Below, piece after piece: positions 8,127 to 17,823 of a DNA stretch of 52,791 nucleotides. The notes below the pieces were generated by a model, which worked only from the letters and a program-made list of their open reading frames with translations, was not told the origin of the DNA and did not search any database. Source of the DNA: Pseudomonas folii (GTDB lineage Bacteria > Pseudomonadota > Gammaproteobacteria > Pseudomonadales > Pseudomonadaceae). A program made the position numbers and the translations under genes. The first letter of the stretch is position 1. The number at the start of each line of letters is the position of its first letter. The stretch lies in the NCBI RefSeq assembly GCF_014357575.1, contig NZ_JACONW010000022.1, positions 1 through 52,791 on the forward strand, written 5' to 3'.

Positions 8127-9746
8127 ATGGCTAAATCCCTCCGACTCCAGATCCTGGGCATGCTGGGTGGCAGTCTGGTGCTGGTGCTGCTGATTGCGCT
8201 GGCCTGTTTCCAGTTTCTTTCCAACAACGTGCAGTCCTATCGCGGCTTGCTCGAAGGTCCGGTGCATGCCTCGCAATTGGTCGATGAAGCCAATCTTGAG
8301 TTCAAGATTCAGGTGCAGGAGTGGAAGAATGTGCTGCTGCGCGGCAAGTTGTCGGCCGATCGTGACAAGTTCTGGGCACAGTTCGAGGCGCAGGAACGTA
8401 AAGTCCAGGAATCCCTCGGCAAGCTGTCGTTAGTGCAGGGCGTGCCGGCCTCGACGCTTAATCAAGTGCAGAAACTGATGGAAGAGCACAAGGCTTTAGG
8501 TACGGCTTATCGCAAAGGGCGTGATGCATTCATTGCTGCAGGTGGTGATCCGGTCGCAGGTGATGTTGCGGTGAAGGGCGTCGACCGTGCCGCCAGTGAG
8601 CAGATGAGTCAGTTGGTAGACAGCTTGCGCAAGAACAGCGCCGAGCAATCGGTGATGATCAGCAACGCAGCCGACCGGACCATTCTGTTTGGCGCCTTGA
8701 TCATGCTCGCGTCTGCGGTATTGGTCGGTCTGCTGACATGGTGGCTGGTCAATCGTAACCTGAGCGCGCCGATCCGCATGTTGATCGACTACGTTGCCCA
8801 GTTAAGCCAAGGCAAGTTCGGCGAGCGGGTCAATATCACCCGTCAGGACGAACTCGGCCATCTGGCGGTGGCAGCCAATATCCTCCGGGACTTCCTGGCG
8901 GATACATTCAACCGGCTCAAGCGCAGCACGTCGGACCTGGACACGGCGGGCAACGAGTTGAAGTCCATCGCTACACTGATGGCCCAGGGCACCCACGAGC
9001 AGTTCGAACGTACCGACCAGGTCGCGACGGCCATGACGGAGATGTCGGCAACCGCGCAGGAAGTCGCCCGGCATGCTGCTCAGGCAGCCAAAGCTGCGGA
9101 TGACGCCGATCACCATGCCCGGGAAGGCGACAAGGTCATGCAGTCGACCATGAGCACTATCAGCTTGATGCGCAGTGAAATCGGCAATACCGCCAATGTG
9201 ATTCAGCGTCTGGAAACTGACAGCGTGCGCATCGGCAAGGTACTTGAAGTGATTCGTGGTATCGCTGATCAGACCAATCTGCTGGCGCTGAACGCGGCCA
9301 TCGAGGCTGCGCGAGCCGGTGAAGCCGGGCGCGGTTTCGCGGTGGTGGCTGACGAAGTGCGGACGTTGGCGCAACGCACGGCAGTGTCCACTGCCGAAAT
9401 CAACCAGATCATCAGCTCAGTACAGACCGGTGCCAGCGATGCGGTCATAGCGATTCAAGGTGGTCAGAGTCGTAGCGAAGAGAGTGTGGAGCAGGTTAGT
9501 AATGCCAGCGCCACGCTTAACCGTATTACCACTGCCGTGGAAGCCATTCGTGATATGAACCGGCAAATTGCTACGGCGGCTGAAGAACAGACGTCAGTGG
9601 CGGAGGATATTTCCCGTAATCTCACGGAAATTACCGCGATTGCCAGCACCAATCAGGACAACGTCAAGCGCACCCAGGCGGCCAGCCATGATCTACATGG
9701 GCTGTCTGTAGGATTGAATGATGTCATTTCACGCTTGAGCGCCTAG
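8127..9746 (+). CDS. Methyl-accepting chemotaxis protein
   Basis: This is a 539-residue chemoreceptor: TM1 at about residues 8-30 ([20 protein letters not shown]), a helical periplasmic ligand domain to about 190, TM2 ([20 protein letters not shown]), HAMP, and a signalling domain with the hairpin tip [21 protein letters not shown] chose the ATG at 8127 because GAGGTG lies 9 bases upstream and the protein then begins directly with the short basic N-tail before TM1. An in-frame start at 8058 would add an unlikely arginine-rich leader. The ligand is unknown. It stands alone, far from the chemotaxis kinase genes, as is common in Pseudomonas. Confidence 0.9.
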   Translation: MAKSLRLQILGMLGGSLVLVLLIALACFQFLSNNVQSYRGLLEGPVHASQLVDEANLEFKIQVQEWKNVLLRGKLSADRDKFWAQFEAQERKVQESLGKLSLVQGVPASTLNQVQKLMEEHKALGTAYRKGRDAFIAAGGDPVAGDVAVKGVDRAASEQMSQLVDSLRKNSAEQSVMISNAADRTILFGALIMLASAVLVGLLTWWLVNRNLSAPIRMLIDYVAQLSQGKFGERVNITRQDELGHLAVAANILRDFLADTFNRLKRSTSDLDTAGNELKSIATLMAQGTHEQFERTDQVATAMTEMSATAQEVARHAAQAAKAADDADHHAREGDKVMQSTMSTISLMRSEIGNTANVIQRLETDSVRIGKVLEVIRGIADQTNLLALNAAIEAARAGEAGRGFAVVADEVRTLAQRTAVSTAEINQIISSVQTGASDAVIAIQGGQSRSEESVEQVSNASATLNRITTAVEAIRDMNRQIATAAEEQTSVAEDISRNLTEITAIASTNQDNVKRTQAASHDLHGLSVGLNDVISRLSA

Positions 9747-9839
9747 TCATCGCAACGACTTGTAATACCTCAGCCGCACCGGCACCATTCACCGCAATCG
9801 GCCGCCAGGCTTTGGCATCACGATAAACGATGGTAGGGC

Positions 9840-11894
9840 ATGAGCAGCGATTTTAAGGATAAAAGGCCAGATAACAGCGGGCCGCTTGAGTTTCCGGCGA
9901 AAGATGCGGCTGAACGGCTGCAGCTCGCACTGGATGCCGATGCGATCATCGGCACCTGGGTCTGGCATGTGCAGGACAACCACGTCATCGGTGATGATCG
10001 TTATGCCGCCACGTTTGGCCTGACTGCTCAGGAGGCCGTGGAAGGCCTGCCGCTGGAGAAGGTCACGGCCTCCATCCACCCTGATGACAGGGCGCGTGTC
10101 GAAAGCGAAATCGGTCTGACCTTGCTGCGTGGCGGTGTTTTCAAATGCGAATACCGTGTGCTGCATCGCGATGGCTCTTATCGCTGGCTGGAAGCCAAGG
10201 GGCGCGTCGAGTTCGACGAGGGGCGCCAACCGACGCGTTTTCTGGGCGTTCTTCTGGATATCGAGCTGCGCCGCGAGGCTGAAGTCGAGCGCGATCGCAT
10301 CACGACGCTGTTACGCACTTTTACCGCAGCAGTTCCAGGCGTGGTCTACGCCAAGGACCGCCAGGGGCGCATGCTGGTTGCCAACCGTGGCACCACCGAG
10401 CTGATCGGCAAACCTCCCGAGTTTTATATCGGCAAGACCGACTTTGAGTATCTGGAGGATAAGGACCAGGCGCGCGTGATCATGGCCACTGATGAGCGGA
10501 TCATGAGCGCTGGGGTGTCTGAACAGGTGGAGGAACAGGTCAGCCTGGCTGACGGCTCCGCAGCGACCTGGTTGTCGATCAAGTCACCGTTGTTCAGCGA
10601 AACGGGTGAAGTCATCGGTCTGATTGGCTCGTCCATTGATGTGACGGCCAGGAAACGGGCCGAAGCGGCGGTACAGGAGCTCAACCAGACGCTGGAACAG
10701 CGCATTCGTGAAGCCATCAGCGAGCGTGAAGTGGTGGAGGAAGCGCTGCGTCAGTCGCAGAAGATGGAAGCGGTCGGGCAGCTCACCGGCGGCATTGCCC
10801 ATGACTTCAATAATTTGCTGGCGGGGATTTCCGGCAGTCTGGAATTGATGCAGATGCGTTTGGGGCAGGGCCGGGTGGCGGATGTTGATCGTTATCTGGT
10901 GGTCGCTCAAGGCGCGGTGCAGCGAGCGGCAGCGCTGACTCATCGGTTACTGGCGTTCTCGCGTCGTCAGACACTTGCGCCCATTCCCACCAACGTCAAT
11001 GCCTTGATCATGGGGATGGAAGAGCTGATTCGGCGTACTGTCGGGCCCTCGGTGGATATTCAGGTTCGTGCTGGCGCAGATTTGTGGACTGCATTGATTG
11101 ATCCGGCACAGCTGGAAAACTCGTTGCTCAACCTGTGCATCAATGCCCGGGATGCCATGCCCCACGGCGGCAGCATCCTGATCGAGACACGCAATGAGTG
11201 TCTTGATGAAAGTCATGATCTCGACCCTGAAGTGCTGCCGGGCGATTACCTGAGTATCCGTGTCACTGACAGCGGCTGCGGCATGAGTGCCGAAGTGTCG
11301 GCCAAAGCCTTCGAGCCATTCTTCACCACCAAACCGGTCGGCGAGGGCACGGGCCTTGGTCTGTCGATGATCTATGGCTTCGCCCGGCAGTCGGGTGGCC
11401 AGATCAGGATTCGTTCAGAGGTGGATCGGGGCACAATGGTTTGCCTGCAGTTGCCTCGTCATGAACGAGAACTGGAGACTCCGGAGCTTGCATTGCCGGT
11501 CACCAGCAAAGCCTTGGCGGGGCAGGGTGAGACGGTTCTGGTCGTGGATGACGAGTCATCGGTTCGGATGCTCGTGACCGAGGTACTGAGCAGTCTTGGC
11601 TACGTGGCCATTGAGGCCGCCGACAGCCAGGCCGGGCTAAGGATTCTGCAATCGGACGTGCGAATCGATCTGCTGGTGACGGATGTCGGCTTGCCGGGCG
11701 GTATCAATGGACGGCAGATGGCCGATGCGGGTCGGCAATGTCGACCGGGTCTGCCGGTGTTGTTCATCACCGGTTATGCAGAAACCACCGTACTCGACAA
11801 ATGCCACCTTGAGCCGCATACCGAAGTGCTGACCAAACCTTTCGCGCTGGAAGCGCTGGCTTCCCGGATCAAGGACTTGATCAAGGCCGTTTGA
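9840..11894 (+). CDS. Hybrid sensor histidine kinase with two PAS domains and a C-terminal receiver
   Basis: This 684-residue protein has no membrane segment and so should be cytoplasmic. Order: PAS (about 20-140, with [12 protein letters not shown]), second PAS (about 155-285, [20 protein letters not shown]), a coiled linker, HisKA with [20 protein letters not shown] (His about 321), HATPase with [23 protein letters not shown] and [13 protein letters not shown], then a receiver (about 560-684) with VLVVDDE and the phospho-acceptor Asp in VTDVGLPGG (about 615). There is no Hpt domain, so a separate phosphotransfer partner would be needed if the receiver passes the signal on. The signal sensed is unknown. 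The small membrane protein gene follows 26 bp later and may be co-transcribed. Confidence 0.88.
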   Translation: MSSDFKDKRPDNSGPLEFPAKDAAERLQLALDADAIIGTWVWHVQDNHVIGDDRYAATFGLTAQEAVEGLPLEKVTASIHPDDRARVESEIGLTLLRGGVFKCEYRVLHRDGSYRWLEAKGRVEFDEGRQPTRFLGVLLDIELRREAEVERDRITTLLRTFTAAVPGVVYAKDRQGRMLVANRGTTELIGKPPEFYIGKTDFEYLEDKDQARVIMATDERIMSAGVSEQVEEQVSLADGSAATWLSIKSPLFSETGEVIGLIGSSIDVTARKRAEAAVQELNQTLEQRIREAISEREVVEEALRQSQKMEAVGQLTGGIAHDFNNLLAGISGSLELMQMRLGQGRVADVDRYLVVAQGAVQRAAALTHRLLAFSRRQTLAPIPTNVNALIMGMEELIRRTVGPSVDIQVRAGADLWTALIDPAQLENSLLNLCINARDAMPHGGSILIETRNECLDESHDLDPEVLPGDYLSIRVTDSGCGMSAEVSAKAFEPFFTTKPVGEGTGLGLSMIYGFARQSGGQIRIRSEVDRGTMVCLQLPRHERELETPELALPVTSKALAGQGETVLVVDDESSVRMLVTEVLSSLGYVAIEAADSQAGLRILQSDVRIDLLVTDVGLPGGINGRQMADAGRQCRPGLPVLFITGYAETTVLDKCHLEPHTEVLTKPFALEALASRIKDLIKAV

Positions 11895-11920
11895 CGATCC
11901 GTTGATGGGGTGGTGGTTGA

Positions 11921-12358
11921 GTGTTTGAGATTTCCAGCTACTTCGGGTTGTTTCTCGCTGCGTTCGGTGCGGCGACACTATTGCCCATGCAGTCTGAAGC
12001 GGTGCTGGTGGGCATGCTGCTTTCCGGGCACTACACCGTCGCGACGCTGCTGCTGGTCGCGACCTTGGGCAACGTGCTCGGCTCATTGGTGAACTGGCTG
12101 CTGGGTCGTTCCGTGGAGCGGTTTCGCCATAAACGCTGGTTCCCTGTCAGCGAAGCCAAACTTGAAAAAGCCCAGCGTTTCTATCTACGTTATGGACGCT
12201 GGTCACTGCTACTGAGTTGGGTACCCATCATTGGCGATCCGCTGACGATGGTGGCTGGCGTGATGCGCGAACCGCTGTGGAGTTTTCTGCTGATCGTCAC
12301 GTTTGCCAAAGGCATGCGGTATTTGCTGCTCACGGCAGCGACGCTGGGCTGGGCATGA
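11921..12358 (+). CDS. Small YqaA/DedA-like membrane protein
   Basis: This 145-residue integral membrane protein starts at a GTG preceded by GGGGTGGTGG. It reads FGAATLLPMQSEAVLVGMLL, NVLGSLVNWLLGR, then a basic loop RFRHKRWFP and SWVPIIGDPLTMVAGVM. The glycine-rich re-entrant motifs and the Pro-Gly-Asp segment match the YqaA branch of the DedA/SNARE-associated (VTT) family. These proteins are linked to membrane lipid handling, but the role of this branch is not settled. It ends about 127 bp before the convergent CAP-domain gene. Confidence 0.75.
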   Translation: MFEISSYFGLFLAAFGAATLLPMQSEAVLVGMLLSGHYTVATLLLVATLGNVLGSLVNWLLGRSVERFRHKRWFPVSEAKLEKAQRFYLRYGRWSLLLSWVPIIGDPLTMVAGVMREPLWSFLLIVTFAKGMRYLLLTAATLGWA

Positions 12359-12440
12359 ATTAATGACGCGCTATCCTGGGTGATATCAATGCGCGATTCC
12401 GCCCTTGAATTCATGTCCTTCACCCACGTCAGTGTGAGGT

Positions 12441-12470
12441 CCGTAGGAGCGGCTTTGCCGTGAGGGGCTC
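12441..12470. repeat. Single REP-like unit
   Basis: CCGTAGGAGCGGCTTTGCCG followed by TGAGGGGCTC is a lone REP-type palindrome in the convergent gap between the YqaA-like gene and the CAP-domain gene. No partner unit is visible. Confidence 0.45.
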
Positions 12471-12484
12471 ATCACCAAACCCCA

Positions 12485-13336
12485 TCACTGCGCACCAAAC
12501 ACGCCTGTCCAGTAAATGCCCGCATCGCTCTTGGGATCTACCGCGTAGGCCGCGCCCAGTTCATTGAACGCCGGATTCATCAAGTTGGCGCAGTGACCGG
12601 GGCTTGCCAGCCAGCCCTCGACGACCTTGGCGACGCTGCCTTGTCCGGCGGCAATGTTCTCGCCGATCTGCCGACCTGAGTAACCGGCCAGTTCTGCCCG
12701 ATCACCCGGCATGCGACCGTCACGATCCATATGGTCGAAGAAATTGTTGTTGGCCATCCCCCGGCTGTGGTTTTCGGCCGCCGAGGCCAGTGCCGGGTTC
12801 CAGGTCAACGGTGTGGTCGCAGCCACGGCCTGAGTGCCGCATTGGCGAGACTGTGCTCGCGCGGCGTTGATCAGCACCAACAGCTTTTGACCTTCGGCCT
12901 GCCAGTCTCCGAGACGGGCCGTCAGCAGTGGGCGAGCCAGCACGATGCGCCAGTCGCGTCCTTCGCGGCTCACTCCGATGTCGACAAACTGCGGATCAAG
13001 TACAACCCGGCAGAAGCTTTCCTGAATGGTGTTCATGGCCGACTGTGCATCCCGCGGGCCAGACAGGCTGATCGCCTGCACATTGACCATCGGATAAGTG
13101 GCACGTGCCATGGCCTGCTGCAGATCTACCGGGCTGGTAGCAGAAAGAACCAGCCGAGTGTCTACGTTGAGGGGCGGCAACTCTTGTGAAACCTGATCGC
13201 CGCAACGCTGTGACTGATTGCGGAAATTGTTGATGGAATCGACCAGTTGTGACTCTTCCGACGCCACGGCGGTGGCGGCCAATACCAATCCCAGTGACAA
13301 GGTGGCAAAACGCAAAAAAGATAAAGTAACGCGCAT
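12485..13336 (-). CDS. Secreted CAP-domain (SCP/PR-1-like) protein
   Basis: This is a 283-residue protein with a signal peptide (FATLSLGLVLAATAVASEES, cleavage near residue 25), an N-terminal region of unknown fold (about 30-140), and a C-terminal CAP domain (about 150-283). The CAP signature residues are visible: AAENHSRGMANNNFFDH, GENIAAGQG, SPGHCANLMNPAFNELGAAY. Bacterial CAP proteins are periplasmic or extracellular and their function is mostly unknown. The start is supported by AAGGAG six bases before the ATG at 13336. It appears to be a single-gene unit. Confidence 0.85.
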   Translation of the reverse strand: MRVTLSFLRFATLSLGLVLAATAVASEESQLVDSINNFRNQSQRCGDQVSQELPPLNVDTRLVLSATSPVDLQQAMARATYPMVNVQAISLSGPRDAQSAMNTIQESFCRVVLDPQFVDIGVSREGRDWRIVLARPLLTARLGDWQAEGQKLLVLINAARAQSRQCGTQAVAATTPLTWNPALASAAENHSRGMANNNFFDHMDRDGRMPGDRAELAGYSGRQIGENIAAGQGSVAKVVEGWLASPGHCANLMNPAFNELGAAYAVDPKSDAGIYWTGVFGAQ

Positions 13337-13461
13337 TAATGTCTCCTTGAACTGACCGCGCCCATGATGCGCGATTTTGCGCTGTGCTGCGAAATGCCAT
13401 TTATCGAAGCAATATTGAGGCTCAAGAGCGCTGTCAGTTCAGTGCCGCAGGTCCAGGAGGG

Positions 13462-13869
13462 TCAGAAATTGGCTTTGAGAGCTTCCAGTCCGCCTTGATA
13501 GACCTCAAGAAACACGGCTTCAGCCTCTGCGTCGGAGACACCGTCAGGGGTGAAGCTGCCAGACCAGGTGATCAGCGTCTCGTGATCGCCCGCTGCGGCG
13601 ACCACGACGGTCGCGAGGTAGTTAGTCACCGGAAACGGGCCTGTCACGATTGAATAGCTGTAGGTGCGGTTGGCTTCGTCGAAGGTTTGCAGCTTTTCGA
13701 CAATGACTGCGCCGTCGGCTGTGGTTAGCGTGCGGACACGTCCGCCTTCGGAGGCTTCGCTGCTGGCAATGAACGGCAGCCAGTCCGGCAGGGACATAAA
13801 ACCGCCAACCAATTGCCATACTTTGTCGGCGGATACGGGGACACGAATGTTTGCAGAGGCCGTTGCCAT
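13462..13869 (-). CDS. SRPBCC (START-like) family protein
   Basis: This 135-residue protein begins MATASANIRVPVSADKVWQL and reads LPDWLPFIASSEASEGG, VRTLTTADGAVIVEKL, YSYSIVTGPFPVTNYLATV and TLITWSGSFTPDGVS. This is the MxaD/polyketide-cyclase-like SRPBCC pattern, a hydrophobic ligand-binding cavity. The ATG at 13869 is set by AGGAG 8 bases upstream; a longer opening to 13977 lacks any such support. The ligand or reaction cannot be told from sequence. Confidence 0.82.
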   Translation of the reverse strand: MATASANIRVPVSADKVWQLVGGFMSLPDWLPFIASSEASEGGRVRTLTTADGAVIVEKLQTFDEANRTYSYSIVTGPFPVTNYLATVVVAAAGDHETLITWSGSFTPDGVSDAEAEAVFLEVYQGGLEALKANF

Positions 13870-14046
13870 GGAATTTGCTCCTGAGGGTATGAGGGGGATA
13901 GTAAACGCAATTGCATTGCGACTGACACCGTGGCGGTGATCTCGCTGTGGATCTTCATGTAAGCCATCCGGTTCCATGTCCCTGGCTGGGTAGCGTGCAT
14001 TGGAGCTGCGGCTTATCCTTGTGCCGAACTTCCAGAGCTATTGCCC

Positions 14047-14937
14047 ATGCCGTTCTCCCTCATCATCAACGGTGCCCCGGCCGTGACCGAACCGGCCGAT
14101 GCAGTTGAGACACTTGTCCCCTGGTGGAGCTTCACCAAAACTGTCCTGGCCGCAACAGCGCTGACCCTGGTTCGCGATGGCCTGGTCAGGCTGGACGATC
14201 TGGTTGCTGAAGGCCCGTTTACCCTGCGGCAATTATTGCGTCATCAGGCCGGTCTCGCCGACTACAGCGAATTGACCGAGTACCACGCTGCAGTGGCCAG
14301 CGGTTCTTGTCCCTGGCCTGCGGATGAAATGCTGCAGCGTCTGGACGCTACCCGATTGCGTTACACGCCCGGCGAAGGCTGGCGTTATTCGAATGTCGGC
14401 TACCTGTTCGTAGCCCGGTTGATCGAGCGACTGACGGGGCTTTCACTTGAAGAGGCACTCGTTCGGCGCGTGTTGTCTCCGTTGGGAGTAATGCGGGCGC
14501 GTTTGGCAAATACGGGCGAAGACTTGCAGAGTGCCTGTGGAGGCGTCGCACCTGGCTACGACTCGGGCTGGGTGTATCACCGTTTATTGATCGGGCCATT
14601 GGCAGAAGCGGCGCTGCTTCTCGATCGCTTGCTGTCAGGCAACCTGCTGCCGAGCTGGCTACTGGAAGAAATGCAGACAGTCCTTGTTCTGGGCGGCCCG
14701 TTGCCAGGCCGACCATGGCTGACTCCGGGTTACGGTCTTGGCTTGATGCAGGGCGGCGTAGCGGGTGGTCTGACATTGAGCGGCCACAACGGCGTAGGGC
14801 CGGGCAGTGTTTTGGCGGTATATCGCTGCACTCACAGCCAGACCACCGTGACCTGCGCTGTTTTTCACGAAGGCCTGGAGGAAGCCTTGGTCGAAGCCGA
14901 GCTGGTGCAGCGCATCACGTCAGCCCTTGAATCCTGA
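14047..14937 (+). CDS. Serine hydrolase of the class C beta-lactamase / D-Ala-D-Ala carboxypeptidase family
   Basis: The roughly 296-residue protein carries the three family motifs: S-x-x-K as SFTKTVLAATAL (residues about 35-38), Y-x-N as WRYSNVGYLFVARLIE (about 116-118), and LSGHNGVGPGS near residue 245 in place of the KTG/HTG box. No signal peptide is evident, so it is probably cytoplasmic and may be an esterase or peptidase, not a lactamase. I prefer the ATG at 14047; a TTG two codons upstream is also possible. Its last codons (SALES, stop) are copied twice in the tandem repeat that follows. Confidence 0.8.
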   Translation: MPFSLIINGAPAVTEPADAVETLVPWWSFTKTVLAATALTLVRDGLVRLDDLVAEGPFTLRQLLRHQAGLADYSELTEYHAAVASGSCPWPADEMLQRLDATRLRYTPGEGWRYSNVGYLFVARLIERLTGLSLEEALVRRVLSPLGVMRARLANTGEDLQSACGGVAPGYDSGWVYHRLLIGPLAEAALLLDRLLSGNLLPSWLLEEMQTVLVLGGPLPGRPWLTPGYGLGLMQGGVAGGLTLSGHNGVGPGSVLAVYRCTHSQTTVTCAVFHEGLEEALVEAELVQRITSALES

Positions 14938-15509
14938 CACTAAATGACGTGGGACCGGCTTTAGCCGGAAAAAGGTCATTAGATTCAATACATCTCTATT
15001 GTCAGAAATGCTGCTTCCCGGCTAAAGCCGCTCCCACGAGTTTTAGAGCTTCGCCTCTACCGCCATGAAGATTTCCTGCTTTTTAATCGACCGCTATTGC
15101 TCTGAAAATCAGCAATGGTCAGCCCTTGAATCCTGACACTAAATGACGTGGGACCGGCTTTAGCCGGGAAGAGGCCATTAGATTCAATACATCTCTATCG
15201 TCAGAAATGCCGCTCCCACGAGTTTAGAGCTTCGCCTCTACCGCCATGAAGATTTCCTGCTTTTTGAATCGACCGCTGTTGCTCTGAAAATCAGCGATGG
15301 TCAGCCCTTGAATCCTGACATTAAATGACGTGGGACCGGCTTTAGCCGGGAAGAGGTCATTAGATTCAATAAATCTCTATTGTCAGAAATGCCGCTTCCC
15401 GGCTAAAGCCGGTCCCACGAGTCTTACAGCTTCGCCTCCACCGCCATAAAGATTTCCTGCTTTTTGAATCGACCGCTGTTGCTCTGAAAGTCAGCGATGG
15501 TCAGCCCTT
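14920..15509. repeat. Tandem triplication of about 200 bp spanning both convergent gene ends
   Basis: Four occurrences of TCAGCCCTT, at 14920, 15119, 15301 and 15501, delimit three near-identical units of 199, 182 and 200 bp. Each unit holds the last codons of the serine hydrolase, a GGACCGGCTTTAGCCGG REP pair, and about the last 25 codons of the Nudix gene in reverse. Unit 2 has lost about 17 bases from the right REP arm. TCAGCCCTT lies naturally in both flanking genes, so the array probably arose by slippage or unequal exchange at this 9-bp match. The array fills the gap between the two convergent genes; no further gene is seen in it. Confidence 0.92.
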
Positions 15510-16170
15510 TGCTGTCAGCGATCTGGCTGACGATTTCGCGATTGGTCAGGCCGTTCTTTTCGTCGGCCAGATAGCTTTCAATCGACACCCATCTGGCTTC
15601 GGCAATTTCATCGGTGTCGATGACATTGATGGTTTGAGTCAACGGTTTGAGGCGGCAGATGAAGTGGATATTGGATTTGCCGAATTCATAGGGATGCCGG
15701 GTCGTGAAACCTAGAATCGCATCGAAGCTGACCTCGACGCCGGTCTCTTCCAGAACTTCGCGGACGATAGAGTCCTGAATTCGCTCACCCGGATCCACAT
15801 GCCCGCCAGGCAAATTGAAGCTGGTAGCGCCTTGATCCCTGACCACCAGAATCTCGTTGTGCTGATTGATCACGATTGCCCCGGCACCCACAATGTGCGT
15901 CGGGATAAACGGCACGTAAGTCGATTCCTGTGGCTTTCGAACCAGCGTGAGGCTTTCGGGCAGGCAACTGTGGAAGATGAAACCGTGCGCCACGAACTGC
16001 TCGACACTCGCGCATCGGGCGATGGGCAGGGTGATCCACGCGAGGCCCTTCTTTTCGGTTTCCATGAAAAGCAGAAAGCCCTTGATGGCGGCTTCAAGAT
16101 CGGCTTTTTCAAAAGAAAAAGACGTCGGATCGATGATCACGCCGTTGTAATCGTTCAGCTTGTACTTCAT
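15424..16170 (-). CDS. Nudix hydrolase with pre-Nudix N-terminal domain
   Basis: This is a 248-residue protein. The Nudix box is complete: GGHVDPGERIQDSIVREVLE followed by ETGV (residues about 121-145), giving G-x5-E-x7-REVLEETGV for divalent-metal-dependent cleavage of a nucleoside diphosphate linked to another group. The first 90 or so residues (with WITLPIARCASVEQFVAHGF and FHSCLPESLTLVRK) resemble the pre-Nudix domain of NUDT6-type proteins. AGGAC lies 7 bases before the ATG at 16170. The 3' end is the source of the gene tails in the adjacent tandem repeat. The substrate is unknown. Confidence 0.86.
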   Translation of the reverse strand: MKYKLNDYNGVIIDPTSFSFEKADLEAAIKGFLLFMETEKKGLAWITLPIARCASVEQFVAHGFIFHSCLPESLTLVRKPQESTYVPFIPTHIVGAGAIVINQHNEILVVRDQGATSFNLPGGHVDPGERIQDSIVREVLEETGVEVSFDAILGFTTRHPYEFGKSNIHFICRLKPLTQTINVIDTDEIAEARWVSIESYLADEKNGLTNREIVSQIADSKGLTIADFQSNSGRFKKQEIFMAVEAKL

Positions 16171-16206
16171 TGAAAGTCCTGGATGACGTAGGTCAGTGTG
16201 GTGAGT

Positions 16207-17823
16207 TTAATCCTGTCCATTGATTTGCTTCCACTCAATGCCAAAACGCGCCAGATACTTGCGCAGACGATCTGCGTCATTGGGGTTCGCCTTGTTCAGG
16301 CGGGATACATCAAACAGTTTGCGTCCGGCATCCGACAAACTTCGAGCGTTACGGCACACTTTGAGTACCGCCTCCAGCTGCAAGCGATCAAACAGATCCA
16401 GTTCGTTACCGTCGCCCAATACTGGTAATAGCTCATCTTGTCCGTCGTTCTGATCGTCGTTCAGCGCCCAGGCATAGCGCAAGCGCTGTAGCTCCTCTTC
16501 GACCTGGGTTTCATCGATGCGGCCGCTGTCAGCCAGTGTCGCCATGCGCGTGATCGAGGCTGACAGCTCGCGAAAGTTGCCCGACCATATCGAGTCGTCA
16601 TGATTGGCGAACGCCATATAGCGCTGCCGGGCTTCGCGATTGAAGCGTATCAGGCGTCCGTGTTCGCGGGCGTGGCGTTCCAGTTCGAAATCGATGTTCG
16701 GTTCGATGTCCTCGCGCCGTTTGGCCAGCCCGGGCAGATTGAACGTCCAGAGGTTGATCCGCGCGTATAGGTCTTCGCGGAATAAACCCTGCGCCACCCG
16801 ATCGCGCAGGTCGCGGTGAGTGCCAGCAATAATCATGAAGTCGCTGGCCACTTCCTTGTCCGAGCCCATGGGCAGAAAGCGTTTCTCCTCAATGGCCTTG
16901 AGCAGCATGGCTTGTTCGTCTGCACCCAGCTCGCCGATTTCGTCCAGAAATAACATGCCGCCTTCCGCAGCCCGCAAGAGACCTTCGCGAGCAGCCAGGG
17001 CACCGGTAAACGCGCCTTTTATATGGCCGAACAAGGTCGACATGGCGCCATCGCCGCGCAAGGTCGCGCAGTTGACTTCGACAAAGCGTCCTTCGATCTG
17101 GTGTCGGCTGCGCTTGAGCTCGTAGATACGTCTTGCCAGAAACGATTTGCCTGCGCCGGTCGGGCCAATCAGCAGCATCGGAGCCTTGGAGCGCACGGCG
17201 ACCTGCTCGATCTGTTCAATGGAGCGGTTGAACGCGGCGTTGCGCGTGGCGATGCCTGACTTGAGAAACGCGAGGCCCTCCAGTCTTTTATGGGTGAAAC
17301 GTGACGCGATGCGGTCGTAGCGCGAGAGGTCCAGATCGATCAGCGAATGGGTGCCGGTGGCTCGCGCTTCATCATTGTCTCGCCGAGACGGGGAAGTCTG
17401 AATCAGTCGGGCGGGCAGGTAGCGGGCTTCGGTGAGCAAGAACCAGCATATCTGCGCGACGTGAGTCCCGGTGGTGATGTGCACCAGGTATTGCTCGTTG
17501 TCAGTGTCGAAATCGTAGGCGGTGGTGAAATCATGCAGCGCGCCATACACCTCCTCGAAATCCCAGGCGTTGCGAAGAGCCATGGGGTGAAGGCGAACTT
17601 CGGTTTGCGGGGAGATTTGCCGGATGTCTTCAGCGACTCGCTGCGCGAGACTGACGTCCCGTGCAGTCTCGCCGTGGATCAGCTCCAGCCGGTGAATCTG
17701 CACATCTTCCTGCTGACACAGGCCAACGCTGGGGCGCCAGTGATTCCAGCGGTTGGCACCCTTGCCGACGCGGTCGAGTTTCGAGCCGATGAAGCCGATG
17801 GCTACAGTTCGTGTTGTAGACAT
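16207..17823 (-). CDS. rtcR: RtcR, sigma-54-dependent activator of the RNA-repair operon
   Basis: This is a 538-residue activator. The N-terminal domain (about 1-180; LVHITTGTHVAQICWFLLTE, SKLDRVGKGANRWNHWRPS) is the RtcR-specific CARF-like sensor, thought to respond to RNA ends or cyclic nucleotides from damaged RNA. The AAA+ domain has Walker A GPTGAGKS (about 217), the sigma-54 contact loop GAFTGA (about 270) and Walker B GGMLFLDEIG. A helix-turn-helix is expected at the C-terminus (LSDAGRKLFDVSRLNKANPN). It is divergent from rtcB, which has a -24/-12 promoter, so the regulatory pairing is well supported. Confidence 0.95.
   Translation of the reverse strand: MSTTRTVAIGFIGSKLDRVGKGANRWNHWRPSVGLCQQEDVQIHRLELIHGETARDVSLAQRVAEDIRQISPQTEVRLHPMALRNAWDFEEVYGALHDFTTAYDFDTDNEQYLVHITTGTHVAQICWFLLTEARYLPARLIQTSPSRRDNDEARATGTHSLIDLDLSRYDRIASRFTHKRLEGLAFLKSGIATRNAAFNRSIEQIEQVAVRSKAPMLLIGPTGAGKSFLARRIYELKRSRHQIEGRFVEVNCATLRGDGAMSTLFGHIKGAFTGALAAREGLLRAAEGGMLFLDEIGELGADEQAMLLKAIEEKRFLPMGSDKEVASDFMIIAGTHRDLRDRVAQGLFREDLYARINLWTFNLPGLAKRREDIEPNIDFELERHAREHGRLIRFNREARQRYMAFANHDDSIWSGNFRELSASITRMATLADSGRIDETQVEEELQRLRYAWALNDDQNDGQDELLPVLGDGNELDLFDRLQLEAVLKVCRNARSLSDAGRKLFDVSRLNKANPNDADRLRKYLARFGIEWKQINGQD

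Noticed and set aside
14047..14937. Secreted class C beta-lactamase
   Set aside because: The motifs SxxK and YxN are present, but no signal peptide is seen and the KTG box is replaced by SGHNG, so an intracellular esterase or peptidase is more likely.
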